Positions 26,290-34,568 of a stretch of DNA of 64,000 nucleotides are shown here, piece after piece; the stretch's first letter is position 1, and each line of letters begins with the position of its first letter. Made by a program: the position numbers and the translations under genes. Source of the DNA: Bacillus sp. HSf4. Its GTDB lineage: Bacteria; Bacillota; Bacilli; Bacillales; Bacillaceae. The notes beneath the pieces were generated by a model. That model was not told the origin of the DNA. It saw only the letters and a list, made by a program, of their open reading frames with translations, and did no database searches. The stretch spans positions 3,453,501 to 3,517,500 of the forward strand of contig NZ_CP120679.1 of the NCBI RefSeq assembly GCF_029537375.1, written 5' to 3'.

Positions 26290-27096
26290 ATGATTCGCAT
26301 GTTTGCCATTCCGCTTCTATTCATGTTATCAGCCGTTTTCCCCCCTTTTGAAAAAGCCGACGCCGCCCCGCTTTTTTCACTGCAATCTTCGCTTCAGCCA
26401 TCCGGCGCTTTAGAGGATTATTATGAGAATGCTGAAGGGAAAACGGGAGCGGCGCTCAAACAAGCGCTCCACGAAACGATTGATCATCATACAGAACTTT
26501 CATACAGCGAAGTCTGGGACGCGCTGAAAACGACGGATGAAGATCCGGCCAATCCCTATCATGTCCTGCTTCTTTATTCCGGACAGTCCCGTTCTAAAGA
26601 TTTAAACGGAGGAAATGTGGGCGACTGGAACCGAGAGCACGTCTGGGCTAAATCACACGGAGACTTCGGTACAAGCAAAGGGCCCGGAACAGATTTGCAT
26701 CACATCAGGCCAAGCGATGTGCAAGTGAATTCCGCCCGGGGCAACCTCGATTTTGATGAAGGCGGCAGCGCGTATCCTGGTGCCCCCGATAATTTTTACG
26801 ACGGTGATTCATGGGAGCCGAACAGCCGGGTGAAAGGTGATGTCGCCAGAATGATTTTCTATATGGCCGTCCGCTATGAAGGTGATGACGGACACCCCGA
26901 TCTCGAAATGAATGATAAAACAGGCAACGGCTCCCTGCCTTTCCACGGCAAAATGGCAGTCTTATTGAAATGGAACCAAGAAGATCCTGTCGATGATCTC
27001 GAGAGAAGAAGAAACAACATCATATATGAACGATACCAGCATAACCGCAATCCATTCATTGATCATCCCGAATGGGCCGAAGAGATTTGGCATTAG
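26290..27096 (+). CDS. bsn: Secreted nuclease Bsn (endonuclease I family)
   Basis: 268 residues from ATG 26290 behind AAAAGGAGG. Homologue of B. subtilis YurI/Bsn, an extracellular nuclease acting on RNA and other nucleic acids. Signal peptide MIRMFAIPLLFMLSAVFPPF with a likely AxA cleavage near KADAAP. The endonuclease-I active-site motif is split over NREHVWAKSHGDFG and TDLHHIRPSDVQVNSARGN, with the Mg-binding His and Asn. Its place just upstream of frl matches yurI in B. subtilis. Has its own terminator. Confidence 0.92.
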   Translation: MIRMFAIPLLFMLSAVFPPFEKADAAPLFSLQSSLQPSGALEDYYENAEGKTGAALKQALHETIDHHTELSYSEVWDALKTTDEDPANPYHVLLLYSGQSRSKDLNGGNVGDWNREHVWAKSHGDFGTSKGPGTDLHHIRPSDVQVNSARGNLDFDEGGSAYPGAPDNFYDGDSWEPNSRVKGDVARMIFYMAVRYEGDDGHPDLEMNDKTGNGSLPFHGKMAVLLKWNQEDPVDDLERRRNNIIYERYQHNRNPFIDHPEWAEEIWH

Positions 27097-27108
27097 ACGT
27101 TGTCAGCC

Positions 27109-27138
27109 GAGGGCGCTTACCGGGCGCCCTCTCTTTCT
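27109..27138 (+). terminator. Terminator of bsn
   Basis: GAGGGCGC / GCGCCCTC hairpin followed by TCTTTCTT, 13 bases past the bsn stop. Confidence 0.85.
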
Positions 27139-27274
27139 TAAACAATCTGTTTCCTCCCTGCAGATTTCCCCGTTAAACAGCAGAACAGCGCCATCCGAAT
27201 CCGATATTCCCACATTGATCCACACCTTTGATACCCGACCATCATTTTGCAAACTTCTGCGTAGCCGCGAATTG

Positions 27275-27292
27275 TATTATAACGTAATAATA
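27275..27292. promoter_or_regulatory. Candidate FrlR operator upstream of frlR
   Basis: TATTATAACGTAATAATA, an imperfect palindrome centred on ACGT, like the 18-bp palindrome before frlB. It sits 41 bases before the frlR start. GntR/HutC regulators bind such AT-rich palindromes and usually control themselves. Confidence 0.55.
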
Positions 27293-27332
27293 CATTATAA
27301 TAATGGTGAATACGTTAAGGAGGACTTCTATT

Positions 27333-28067
27333 TTGTTAAATAACGATAGTTCCAAACCTTTATACCTTCAGCTGAAACAAATCATCTCAGACGATATCAA
27401 GCGCGGCGTCTATTCTCCTTCCGAAAAACTGCCTGCTGAAAGCGAGCTTTGCCAGACCTATCAGGTGAGCCGGATTACGGTCCGAAAAGCGATTTCCGAC
27501 CTTGTGGAAGAAGGCTATTTAACAAGGCAGCAAGGAAAAGGAACCTTCGTCAAAAGCCCGAAAATGAAACGGGAGCTTGTTGCCGTGGACGGCTATTCCG
27601 AATATATGATGTCGAGCGGAAAAAAGCCGAAGCATCAAGTCATTTCCGTGGAAACAATTACAGCTCCGGGGCACATCGCCAAGCGTCTCAAACTGCCAAT
27701 TGACAGCCCCGTCCTCGAACTGAAGCGGGTCATGTTCAATGATGATCAGCCGTTTACGTTTGAAATCACCCACTACCCGCTCAGCCGGTTTCCTGATATC
27801 GGCCGATTCATCAGCGACTCTGTGTCCATGCATCACATTTTAAAAACAGAATACCAGGTCACTCCGGCCTACAATACGAAACTGTTAAACGTCGTGTTTG
27901 CAAAAGCGGAGGATAGCAAGCATCTCGCATGCGATATCGGGGATGCCCTCTTTGAGATTGATAAAGTCGCCTACTGCGCCAAAGACGATCCGATTTATTG
28001 TTCATTGTTTTTAATGCACACGAACCGTGTGACGTTTATGATTAACAGTTCTCATGAATGGGATTGA
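27333..28067 (+). CDS. frlR: GntR/HutC-family repressor of the fructosamine operon
   Basis: 244 residues from TTG 27333, chosen because AGGAGG lies eight bases upstream. N-terminal winged helix (residues about 8-72, AESELCQTYQVSRITVRKAI) and C-terminal UTRA effector domain (PVLELKRVMFNDDQPFTFEI). The B. subtilis counterpart represses frlBONMD and is relieved by a fructosamine-6-phosphate intermediate. Its 3' end overlaps the convergent frlD by 16 bases. Similar palindromes occur before frlR, before frlB and at the frlB-frlO junction. Confidence 0.92.
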   Translation: MLNNDSSKPLYLQLKQIISDDIKRGVYSPSEKLPAESELCQTYQVSRITVRKAISDLVEEGYLTRQQGKGTFVKSPKMKRELVAVDGYSEYMMSSGKKPKHQVISVETITAPGHIAKRLKLPIDSPVLELKRVMFNDDQPFTFEITHYPLSRFPDIGRFISDSVSMHHILKTEYQVTPAYNTKLLNVVFAKAEDSKHLACDIGDALFEIDKVAYCAKDDPIYCSLFLMHTNRVTFMINSSHEWD

Positions 28068-28891
28068 TCCCGCAGTGTACACGGATGCCCGCAGCCGAAC
28101 GCCCCATATGTCAGACATGTGTCTGCCGCCGCTTCGGCTGCATGCATGAGGGCTTTTTTGACATCCCGGCTTTTCAGATATGCCGTCAAAAATCCGGCGA
28201 TAAACGAGTCGCCCGCTCCGAGCGTATCGACCGCCCGAACCGGAAAAACCGGCTGCTCGACGATGTTTCCTCCCCGGCCCAACACAGCACCCTTGTCCCC
28301 TCTTGTGACACATACCGTCTGCACGCCAAACCGGCTTGCATCGTCAATCAGCCTCAGACACTCCTCTTTTGTGAATCCGCTTCCTGAAAAGAAAGCATAC
28401 GTCAAATAGGGACAAACACGTTCCATGTAAGCCCGGTCATGCTTTGTCGAAAAATCAAAAGACACCGGCGCAAGTCTGCTAAGCTCAAAAAGCGTCTGCT
28501 CCAACCGGCTGTACACGCTCGTATGAACGATATCATGGCTTTTGATCAACGCGGTGTCTTCATCGGTGAGCAACAAGCCGAGCTCAGATTGAATGCCGCC
28601 TTTGTTGGAGCGGACAAACACCCTGTCCCCCTGTTCATTGAGCTTGACGGCGGCCATTCCGTTTTGTCCGTGGGCCCGCCGGATTCTCGAGATATTGATC
28701 CCCTCTTTTTTGAGCACATTCAATACATGATCTCCGGCTTCATCAGTGCCGATAATCCCGATATATGCCGCTTCAGCTCCGGACCGCTTTGAGAGAACAG
28801 CGACGTTTAACGCATTGCCTCCGGGATAAAACATGTCCTGATCGATGTAATAATCAACGACATTGTCACCTATCGCAAGTATTTTCATCAT
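28052..28891 (-). CDS. frlD: Fructosamine (fructoselysine) 6-kinase
   Basis: 279 residues, PfkB ribokinase-like sugar kinase. Phosphorylates imported fructosamines (Amadori products such as fructose-arginine) at C6 before FrlB splits them. Motifs are MFYPGGNALNVAVLSKR at the substrate lid and VDTLGAGDSFIAGFL at the catalytic aspartate. Two adjacent ATGs (28891 and 28888) could start it behind GGGGGAT. Last gene of frlBONMD; its end overlaps frlR in the opposite strand. Confidence 0.93.
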   Translation of the reverse strand: MMKILAIGDNVVDYYIDQDMFYPGGNALNVAVLSKRSGAEAAYIGIIGTDEAGDHVLNVLKKEGINISRIRRAHGQNGMAAVKLNEQGDRVFVRSNKGGIQSELGLLLTDEDTALIKSHDIVHTSVYSRLEQTLFELSRLAPVSFDFSTKHDRAYMERVCPYLTYAFFSGSGFTKEECLRLIDDASRFGVQTVCVTRGDKGAVLGRGGNIVEQPVFPVRAVDTLGAGDSFIAGFLTAYLKSRDVKKALMHAAEAAADTCLTYGAFGCGHPCTLRDQSHS

Positions 28892-28901
28892 CCATCCCCC
28901 A

Positions 28902-29792
28902 TTATCCTTTTATGCTTCCTGCGGCAATGCCGCGGACGAAATACTTTTGCATCGCTAAAAACAGGATCACGATCGGCGCAGCAGAAATCGTCAAGCCGGC
29001 AAGCAGAACGCCCCAATCTGTGGCAAGAGCATCCCTGAATTGCATCAGACCGGCAGGAATCGTCTTCAAATTCTCATCATCAATAAAAATAATCGCAAAC
29101 ATGAATTCGTTCCATGTATGATAAGCCGTCAAAATCGCAGATGTCAGCAAGATCGGCAGACCCATTGGCAAGAAAATTCTGAAAAACACACCAAAGCTTG
29201 TGCAGCCGTCGATATATGCCGCTTCCTCAAGCTCTTTCGGAATCGCCAAAAAATACGAACGGATCAAAATGATGGTAAAAGGAATCCGATAAGCCGCATA
29301 AGGCAAGATCAGCGCCCAATACGTATTGTAAAGTCCGAGCGACTGAATGATGGAATAAAGGGGAACGATGCTGATCTGCGGCGTCAGCATCAGCCCGCCG
29401 AGACATAAAATAAAAACAGCCGATTTCATTTTAAATTCAAACCTCGCAAGGCCGTATGCCGCCCACGCGCTGACAAAGACGGTGATCACACACGTCAGAA
29501 ACGTGACGATGACACTGTTCAAAAAATAAGCCGATATCCCTTGATTCCAAGCGGCCGCATAGTTTTCAAAATGCCATTCTTTCGGCAGCGACCAGCTGTG
29601 CTCGAAAATGTCCTCAGAACTCTTCAGCGAACTCAGCACCATCCACAAGAGCGGATAGCTGACAGCGGCCGTGTATAAAAGCAAATATAAGTATACGGCC
29701 GGCACACCGATATGGCGTTTCTTTATCCGGTATGAGGGTTTCGCCTTCCGGTTTGGAACTGCCCCGGACACTTCTATTTTCCCAGATGCCAT
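28902..29792 (-). CDS. frlM: Fructosamine ABC transporter permease
   Basis: 296 residues, six membrane helices, MalG/LacG-type sugar permease. The EAA-loop for contact with the ATPase is EEAAYIDGCTSFGVFFRIFL. Pairs with FrlN and binding protein FrlO. No ATPase is encoded in the operon; in B. subtilis the shared ATPase MsmX serves this transporter, and a homologue must be elsewhere in the genome. Spaced 3 bases from frlN and 10 from frlD. Confidence 0.92.
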   Translation of the reverse strand: MASGKIEVSGAVPNRKAKPSYRIKKRHIGVPAVYLYLLLYTAAVSYPLLWMVLSSLKSSEDIFEHSWSLPKEWHFENYAAAWNQGISAYFLNSVIVTFLTCVITVFVSAWAAYGLARFEFKMKSAVFILCLGGLMLTPQISIVPLYSIIQSLGLYNTYWALILPYAAYRIPFTIILIRSYFLAIPKELEEAAYIDGCTSFGVFFRIFLPMGLPILLTSAILTAYHTWNEFMFAIIFIDDENLKTIPAGLMQFRDALATDWGVLLAGLTISAAPIVILFLAMQKYFVRGIAAGSIKG

Positions 29793-29795
29793 CTG

Positions 29796-30674
29796 TTAAT
29801 CCCCCTTTCCCGTTTTAAAAAGCCGCATTTGCATGACGGAAAGGCTGAGCGTGATCAGCAGAACAACGGTCGCAATCGCTGATGCATATCCCATCATATC
29901 CTGTGAAAATGCTTGCTTATACAAAAATGTCCCCAGCACCTCTGTGGCGTTTCCAGGGCCGCCGCCCGTCAAAATATAAGGTTCGTTGAAGACGGTAAAG
30001 GCACCGGTCAATGTCATCACGACGGCCACAAATGACATTTCCTTCGTCCCCGGGACAGTGATGGCAAAAAACGTCCTGATTTTTCCCGCTCCGTCCAGAC
30101 GCGCCGCCTCATAAAGCTCGTCGGGGATTTTCTGAATGGCGATGATGTAGAGCATGGCGATATAGCCGACCGATTGCCACTGAGAAACAAAGATGACGGA
30201 TAGCATCGCCGTTTCTTCATCGCCAAGCCAGGCCCTCGTCCATTGTTTCAATCCGGCGGCCTCTAAAAACTGATTGAGAAGGCCTGTCTCCGGGTTGTAA
30301 ATAAAAGTAAACAACAAGGCGATCACGGTCATGGAAATGACAACAGGGAGGAAAAAAACCGTTCTGAAAAAAGGAGCTTGTTTTCTGAAAAGCCGATCCT
30401 CAAGGATGGCGGCGGTAACCAGCCCGCCGCCGACCTGGAACACAATGGAGACCAGCGCATAAAGCGCATTGTTTTTCAAGGACTGATAAAATACCGGATC
30501 GCGAAACAGCTGGATGTAATTGCCGAAGCCGACAAACGCTTTTTGCGGTTCAAACGTGCTCCACTTAAAAAAGCTCAAGAATATGTTTTGCAGGATCGGA
30601 TAATAAACAAACAAAAGAAAAAGCAATGCCGGAAACAAAAAAATGAAGGGAAGCCACCGATTTTGGTTCACCAA
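29796..30674 (-). CDS. frlN: Fructosamine ABC transporter permease
   Basis: 292 residues, MalF/LacF-type permease with six helices; the EAA-loop reads YEAARLDGAGKIRTFFAITV. Forms the membrane channel with FrlM. Located between frlO and frlM, 20 bases after frlO. The N terminus FIFLFPALLFLLFVYYPILQ is the first helix. Confidence 0.92.
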   Translation of the reverse strand: MVNQNRWLPFIFLFPALLFLLFVYYPILQNIFLSFFKWSTFEPQKAFVGFGNYIQLFRDPVFYQSLKNNALYALVSIVFQVGGGLVTAAILEDRLFRKQAPFFRTVFFLPVVISMTVIALLFTFIYNPETGLLNQFLEAAGLKQWTRAWLGDEETAMLSVIFVSQWQSVGYIAMLYIIAIQKIPDELYEAARLDGAGKIRTFFAITVPGTKEMSFVAVVMTLTGAFTVFNEPYILTGGGPGNATEVLGTFLYKQAFSQDMMGYASAIATVVLLITLSLSVMQMRLFKTGKGD

Positions 30675-30694
30675 AGCGTTTCAGCTCCTTTGCA

Positions 30695-31954
30695 TTAAGA
30701 TTTTGCCGCTTTTTGCACCTCTTTCATCACCGCTTCAGGCGTTTTGTCACCGCTGAGCATCTGCTGCACGTTTGTTAAATAGGCATCAACGACTTGAGGA
30801 TCTGTATCCATATCAAACCAAGGGACCATCCCTTTCGCTTCATTGAGGCTTTTGACGGCTTCGAGCTGGTTGGAATCCGCATTTTCCCGCTTGGCCGTTC
30901 CTTTGACTGTACTGAACTTGCCGACATCTTTGACGAGTTTTTCACCCATTTTTTTTGACGTCAAAAATTTCAGAAACGCCATCGCTTCTTGCGGATGCTT
31001 TGTGTTCGCCGAAATCATAAAGCCCTCGGGCGCACCTGTCAGCATCCCCGGTCTCCCCTTTTGCCCGGCTATGTCGGGAAACGGAAACAAACCGAGGTTG
31101 ACAGTGTCATTGACCAGCTTAATTTCCGATGTCTCCGCATAAATCATTCCGGCTTTTCCGCTTTTAAACTGCTGCCTGACATATTCGTGATCGATCGAGT
31201 TGACGTGTTTTGAAAAATAAGGCGAAAGCTCCTGCAATTTGGATAAAGCCTCGACATATCCTTTATCCGTGAAAGCGGCATTTTTCGTATGATAATCTTT
31301 TTCTCTTGTTTCTTCATCGACAAGCTTTTGATTGAGTGTCGCAATATAGTGGGAGATGGTCCACGGCGCTTTCGTTCCGAAAGCGATCGGTGTATAGCCG
31401 TTTTCTTTTAATACTTTGCAGACATCGATGAGTTCGTCCCATGTTTTCGGAGGTGAAAGACCGAGCTTTTTGAATATATCTTTGTTGTAAAAAAGCTCTT
31501 TGGAGGCCATTTGCCACGGCACACCGTACCTCTTTCCTTGAACACTGAACGGTTCAATCTGAGATTTCAACAGCTGTGAAGCCCATTTCTGATCATCTTT
31601 GTAATAAGACGTGAGATCAAGCGCCCTCTCGCCTCTGATGATTTTCTTGGCAAACTCATCGCTCCAGGCAAAATAAATGTCGGGAGGCTGACTCGTCCCC
31701 AGCATGACTTTGATCTTATCTTTATAGGAATCATTCAGCACCGCTTCCGTCTGAATGGAAACATCGGGATGGCTCTTTTCAAATTCCTTGACCGCTTCTT
31801 CGAAAAAGCTTTTTTCAGGCTCCTTCGGCCAGCGATGGAAAAATTTCAGCGATACTTTCCCCGATTCTGTTCCCGAGCTTTGAAACCCTGAACAGCCGCT
31901 TGTGAGCAGCATGAGGAAAACGGCGGCAGCAACAAATACGCATCTCTTTTTCAA
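30695..31954 (-). CDS. frlO: Fructosamine-binding lipoprotein
   Basis: 419 residues, family-1 extracellular solute-binding protein. The signal [20 protein letters not shown] carries lipobox LTSGC, so it is anchored on the outer membrane face. The fold signature [20 protein letters not shown] and the substrate region [19 protein letters not shown] match sugar-binding proteins. Collects fructosamines for FrlMN. It lies about 100 bases after frlB, with an additional operator-like palindrome at the junction. Confidence 0.92.
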   Translation of the reverse strand: MKKRCVFVAAAVFLMLLTSGCSGFQSSGTESGKVSLKFFHRWPKEPEKSFFEEAVKEFEKSHPDVSIQTEAVLNDSYKDKIKVMLGTSQPPDIYFAWSDEFAKKIIRGERALDLTSYYKDDQKWASQLLKSQIEPFSVQGKRYGVPWQMASKELFYNKDIFKKLGLSPPKTWDELIDVCKVLKENGYTPIAFGTKAPWTISHYIATLNQKLVDEETREKDYHTKNAAFTDKGYVEALSKLQELSPYFSKHVNSIDHEYVRQQFKSGKAGMIYAETSEIKLVNDTVNLGLFPFPDIAGQKGRPGMLTGAPEGFMISANTKHPQEAMAFLKFLTSKKMGEKLVKDVGKFSTVKGTAKRENADSNQLEAVKSLNEAKGMVPWFDMDTDPQVVDAYLTNVQQMLSGDKTPEAVMKEVQKAAKS

Positions 31955-32040
31955 TGGTATACCTCCTTTTCATTCGCTAAAAAGAAACCGGGTGACGGCT
32001 AAAGATCGGCCTCGCCGCCACCCGCGGCTGAAATAAGATG

Positions 32041-32058
32041 TTATATAATGTTATATCA
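32041..32058. promoter_or_regulatory. Operator-like palindrome at the frlB-frlO junction
   Basis: TTATATAATGTTATATCA closely repeats the palindrome upstream of frlB and overlaps the frlB stop codon. It could be an internal FrlR site controlling frlONMD separately. Confidence 0.45.
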
Positions 32059-33042
32059 ATACTCGACTTTCCACATATACCGTCTCGTTGTCAGCGGATG
32101 ATTCCGCGCTTCAGCGAGAGCATCGGCATACATCCGCAGCACCCGGTTGAGCACGAGCGGAGCGAGATATCCTTGCATATCTTCATTGATATTTGAAAAA
32201 TCGTATGTCTTGGCGTCGAGCACAGTCAGCTTTTTGCCGTATCTCTTTGAAAAAGCAAGCGCCCGCTCTTCAAGCGGCCTTGTTTCGTCCAGACCGAGCA
32301 GAATGATAAACGGGACCGACTCATCAATGATTTCAAACGGCCCGTGAAAATATTCCCCCGCGTGAATCGCCTGCGAATGAATCCATTGCATTTCCATCAG
32401 GATACATATGCTGTAGGAGTATGCGACACCATAGTTCGCACCGCTCGCCAGCGTATAAATGACCTGTTCTTTTTGATGGGTTTTGGCGAATTGCTGCGCT
32501 TTTTCGGCTTCTTTTTGCAAAGCTTCTTCATATACGGCCTGAAGTTTGTCAAGTCCGTCGATCACCTGTTCAAACTTTGCATGGTTTTCCAACACCCGCA
32601 ACACACCGAAAACGATTTGATACAAAACGCCATAGTTTGTATTGATGGCCGCGGCTTCATCACCCCAGTCGTATTGCACGGCATATTGCGCCGCTTTGGC
32701 CAGCGGAGATGCCGGCTCAAAAGTCATGGCGATCGTCAGCGCGCCTTTATCCCTTGCAAAGCTTGCCGCTTTCACCGTTTCCGGCGTATTTCCGGAGTGC
32801 GAACACAAGATGACGAGCGATTTTTCTCCGAGCTGAACGGGATTGCGCTGGATGAATTCGTTTGAACTGTAGAGGTCAGAGCTGATGGATATGGATTCTC
32901 TGTCAAACACATATTTGCTCGGATACATAATCGCCGAAGACCCTCCACAAGCAACAAAGAAGACATGATCAATCGTTTTTCCCTTCAAATCTTGCAAAAA
33001 ACCTTGAACTCCCGGATTTACCTTTGCTGTAGCCTGACTCAA
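32056..33042 (-). CDS. frlB: Fructosamine-6-phosphate deglycase
   Basis: 328 residues from TTG 33042 (LSQATAKVNPGVQ), which has AAGGAG eight bases upstream and matches the length of the B. subtilis enzyme. The longer frame from GTG 33051 has its SD immediately adjacent. A SIS-domain (GlmS-related) enzyme that splits fructosamine-6-phosphate into glucose-6-phosphate and the free amino acid. SIS motifs are FVACGGSSAIMYPSKY and LCSHSGNTPETVKAASFA. First gene of frlBONMD, behind a perfect operator palindrome. Confidence 0.94.
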   Translation of the reverse strand: MSQATAKVNPGVQGFLQDLKGKTIDHVFFVACGGSSAIMYPSKYVFDRESISISSDLYSSNEFIQRNPVQLGEKSLVILCSHSGNTPETVKAASFARDKGALTIAMTFEPASPLAKAAQYAVQYDWGDEAAAINTNYGVLYQIVFGVLRVLENHAKFEQVIDGLDKLQAVYEEALQKEAEKAQQFAKTHQKEQVIYTLASGANYGVAYSYSICILMEMQWIHSQAIHAGEYFHGPFEIIDESVPFIILLGLDETRPLEERALAFSKRYGKKLTVLDAKTYDFSNINEDMQGYLAPLVLNRVLRMYADALAEARNHPLTTRRYMWKVEY

Positions 33043-33063
33043 ATCATTCACTCCTTGCTTTTA

Positions 33064-33081
33064 TTATATAACGTTATATAA
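33064..33081. promoter_or_regulatory. FrlR operator upstream of frlB
   Basis: TTATATAACGTTATATAA is a perfect 18-bp palindrome 22 bases before the frlB start, and a second similar unit (GTTATATAACATTATATA) overlaps its right side. It is the best of three related sites around the frl genes. Assignment to FrlR is by location. Confidence 0.7.
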
Positions 33082-33152
33082 CATTATATATTGTTATGTT
33101 AATAGGTAACCGTTGTGGCTGTCAATATAATTTTCTGAAATTTTAAATAATA

Positions 33153-33175
33153 AATAAAAAAGCGCCTTAGGCGCT
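33153..33175 (-). terminator. Terminator after the xanthine-dehydrogenase-like remnants
   Basis: On the minus strand AGCGCC TAA GGCGCT is followed by six T. It ends the pucA/pucC-like block before the frlB promoter. Confidence 0.85.
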
Positions 33176-33257
33176 CATTTCATGTGATGAATGATCGTAG
33201 TCCCCGGGCTTTGCAACGAGCCTGACAACAGCCGTTCTTGTTCAATGTAAAATTCAA
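33166..33257 (-). pseudogene. Probable remnant of a [2Fe-2S] xanthine dehydrogenase subunit
   Basis: Directly after the FAD-subunit gene the minus strand reads LNFTLNK. If one base is skipped it continues TAVVRLVAKPGD, resembling the N terminus of PucE/XdhC-type ferredoxin subunits (xFTLNGKxVxxxxxPG). It then runs out at the terminator, without any cluster cysteines. The match is short, so this is a suggestion only. It is consistent with the truncated pucA-like gene upstream. Confidence 0.35.
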
Positions 33258-33275
33258 GTGCGGTGTGTCGTGAGA

Positions 33276-34091
33276 TCACCTTTTAAGTATGCTGAGGATG
33301 TCAAACAGCGTATTTTTAATGACAAACTGCCGATATTCGATAGACCCTTGCGAATCGTGCAAAATCGGGCCGGGCATGCGGTGAACAGCTTCTTCAATCC
33401 TTTCTTCAACAGGCCGTTCTGCATCATTTAATACTTCTTCCACCTCTTGAGAGCGAAACGGAAAAGGGCAAACACCGCTGAAGGCGACGCGCATATGGCC
33501 GTCGATCTCCAGCGCGGAAATCGTCACCAATGGGTATCCCGTATCCCACCGCTGCCTGACTTTAATGTTTGCGAAAGGCTGCAGGAGATAGCGCTCTTCA
33601 GTCAACAGCAAAATGAGCATTTCACCCTTTTTCAGCTGCAATTGTTTGTCAAATACATCATGAATCGAATAGATATGTTTTCCATTGGCTCCCAACGTCA
33701 CCACTTTGCTGTCGGTCAATAAAAAAGGGAGAACCGCTTCGCGATAAAAAATCTGTCCGCAAATATTGCCGCCGAGCGTAATTTTATTGCGTGACGTGTG
33801 ATCAGCGATCTCTCTCACCGCTTTGCTTAATAAAGGAAAGCCCCGGCTTTCCGTGATTTCCGTCAATGTTAAAGCTGAACCTAGCGCAAGATAGCCCCGC
33901 TCAGATTGCAACATCCGGCATTCGGGTACTTCCTGAATATCGATAACCGCATTGAAACGGCCATGTGTGATTTGTTCTGTTCCCCCGGAAAAAAAGGCGG
34001 GGTTTTTTCCCTTCAAGTCAAGGTCCCGAAACAGCTGTGCCGCTTCTTGTGCGCTTTGCGGCCGGTAGTACTCAAAGTTAATGGAGATCAT
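33276..34091 (-). CDS. FAD-binding subunit of a xanthine dehydrogenase-type molybdoenzyme
   Basis: 271 residues of the CO dehydrogenase/xanthine dehydrogenase medium-subunit family, similar to PucC. The flavin-binding segments FFSGGTEQITHGRF and RNKITLGGNICGQIFYREAV are present. It should pass electrons between the Fe-S and molybdenum subunits. No large (PucD) subunit is adjacent and the small (PucE) subunit is at best a stub, so this copy is probably orphaned or works with subunits encoded elsewhere. It overlaps the upstream pucA-like gene by 14 bases. Confidence 0.75.
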   Translation of the reverse strand: MISINFEYYRPQSAQEAAQLFRDLDLKGKNPAFFSGGTEQITHGRFNAVIDIQEVPECRMLQSERGYLALGSALTLTEITESRGFPLLSKAVREIADHTSRNKITLGGNICGQIFYREAVLPFLLTDSKVVTLGANGKHIYSIHDVFDKQLQLKKGEMLILLLTEERYLLQPFANIKVRQRWDTGYPLVTISALEIDGHMRVAFSGVCPFPFRSQEVEEVLNDAERPVEERIEEAVHRMPGPILHDSQGSIEYRQFVIKNTLFDILSILKR

Positions 34092-34437
34092 GCCGGCCCT
34101 CCTTCACTCGCCTTGCTAGTTCACAAATGAGAGAGAGCTGATTTAATGGGATCGCGGCAGCGATTGACAGGCTTACGTCGTGACAACCCGCTCCATCCTC
34201 CCATGCAAGATCGTTCCCGGCTTTCAGATGATATGTAAAAGTTCGCGTTTCTCCGCTGTGTTGCCCAGCCATGTCCCGCACGGCCGGGTCATCTTCAAGG
34301 CATCCGGCGCTCAGCATCCCGGTTCGGGTCCCTTCTTCCTGCAGCAGCATTGCCGAATCTTCGACATGGATGGTGGTGAGAACACATTGTTGAGGCAATC
34401 TTTGAATCGTTTTAAGGATGCCGGCAATGGCTTTCAC
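34078..34437 (-). CDS. Truncated XdhC/CoxI-like (PucA-like) protein
   Basis: 119 residues from GTG 34437, eight bases after GGAGG. It matches the N-terminal XdhC/CoxI domain only (VLTTIHVEDSAMLLQEEGTR, then TGMLSAGCLEDD). Complete PucA/XdhC proteins, which insert sulfurated molybdenum cofactor into xanthine dehydrogenase, are near 330 residues with a C-terminal Rossmann domain that is missing here. The reading frame stops naturally and runs into the FAD-subunit gene. Either a stand-alone N-domain protein or a degraded gene. Confidence 0.65.
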   Translation of the reverse strand: MKAIAGILKTIQRLPQQCVLTTIHVEDSAMLLQEEGTRTGMLSAGCLEDDPAVRDMAGQHSGETRTFTYHLKAGNDLAWEDGAGCHDVSLSIAAAIPLNQLSLICELARRVKEGRHDLH

Positions 34438-34525
34438 GAATGAACACACCTCCAGGATTTACTATTTTTTCCTCTTCCATATATATTATCTCGCCTCATA
34501 CTTTAAAACTCCATTTTCTCTGAAA

Positions 34526-34564
34526 AAGAAAAACGTTCACTCCTGTCATGAGTGAACGTTTTTT
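34526..34564. terminator. Bidirectional terminator after yurR
   Basis: AACGTTCACTC / GAGTGAACGTT with a 7-base loop, T-run on plus and an A-run on the left. On the minus strand it ends yurR, whose stop is at 34569. Confidence 0.88.
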
Positions 34565-34568
34565 CAAG

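Noticed and set aside
30017..30226. Alternative frames inside frlN and frlM
   Set aside because: Typical shadow ORFs of membrane-protein genes on the opposite frames.
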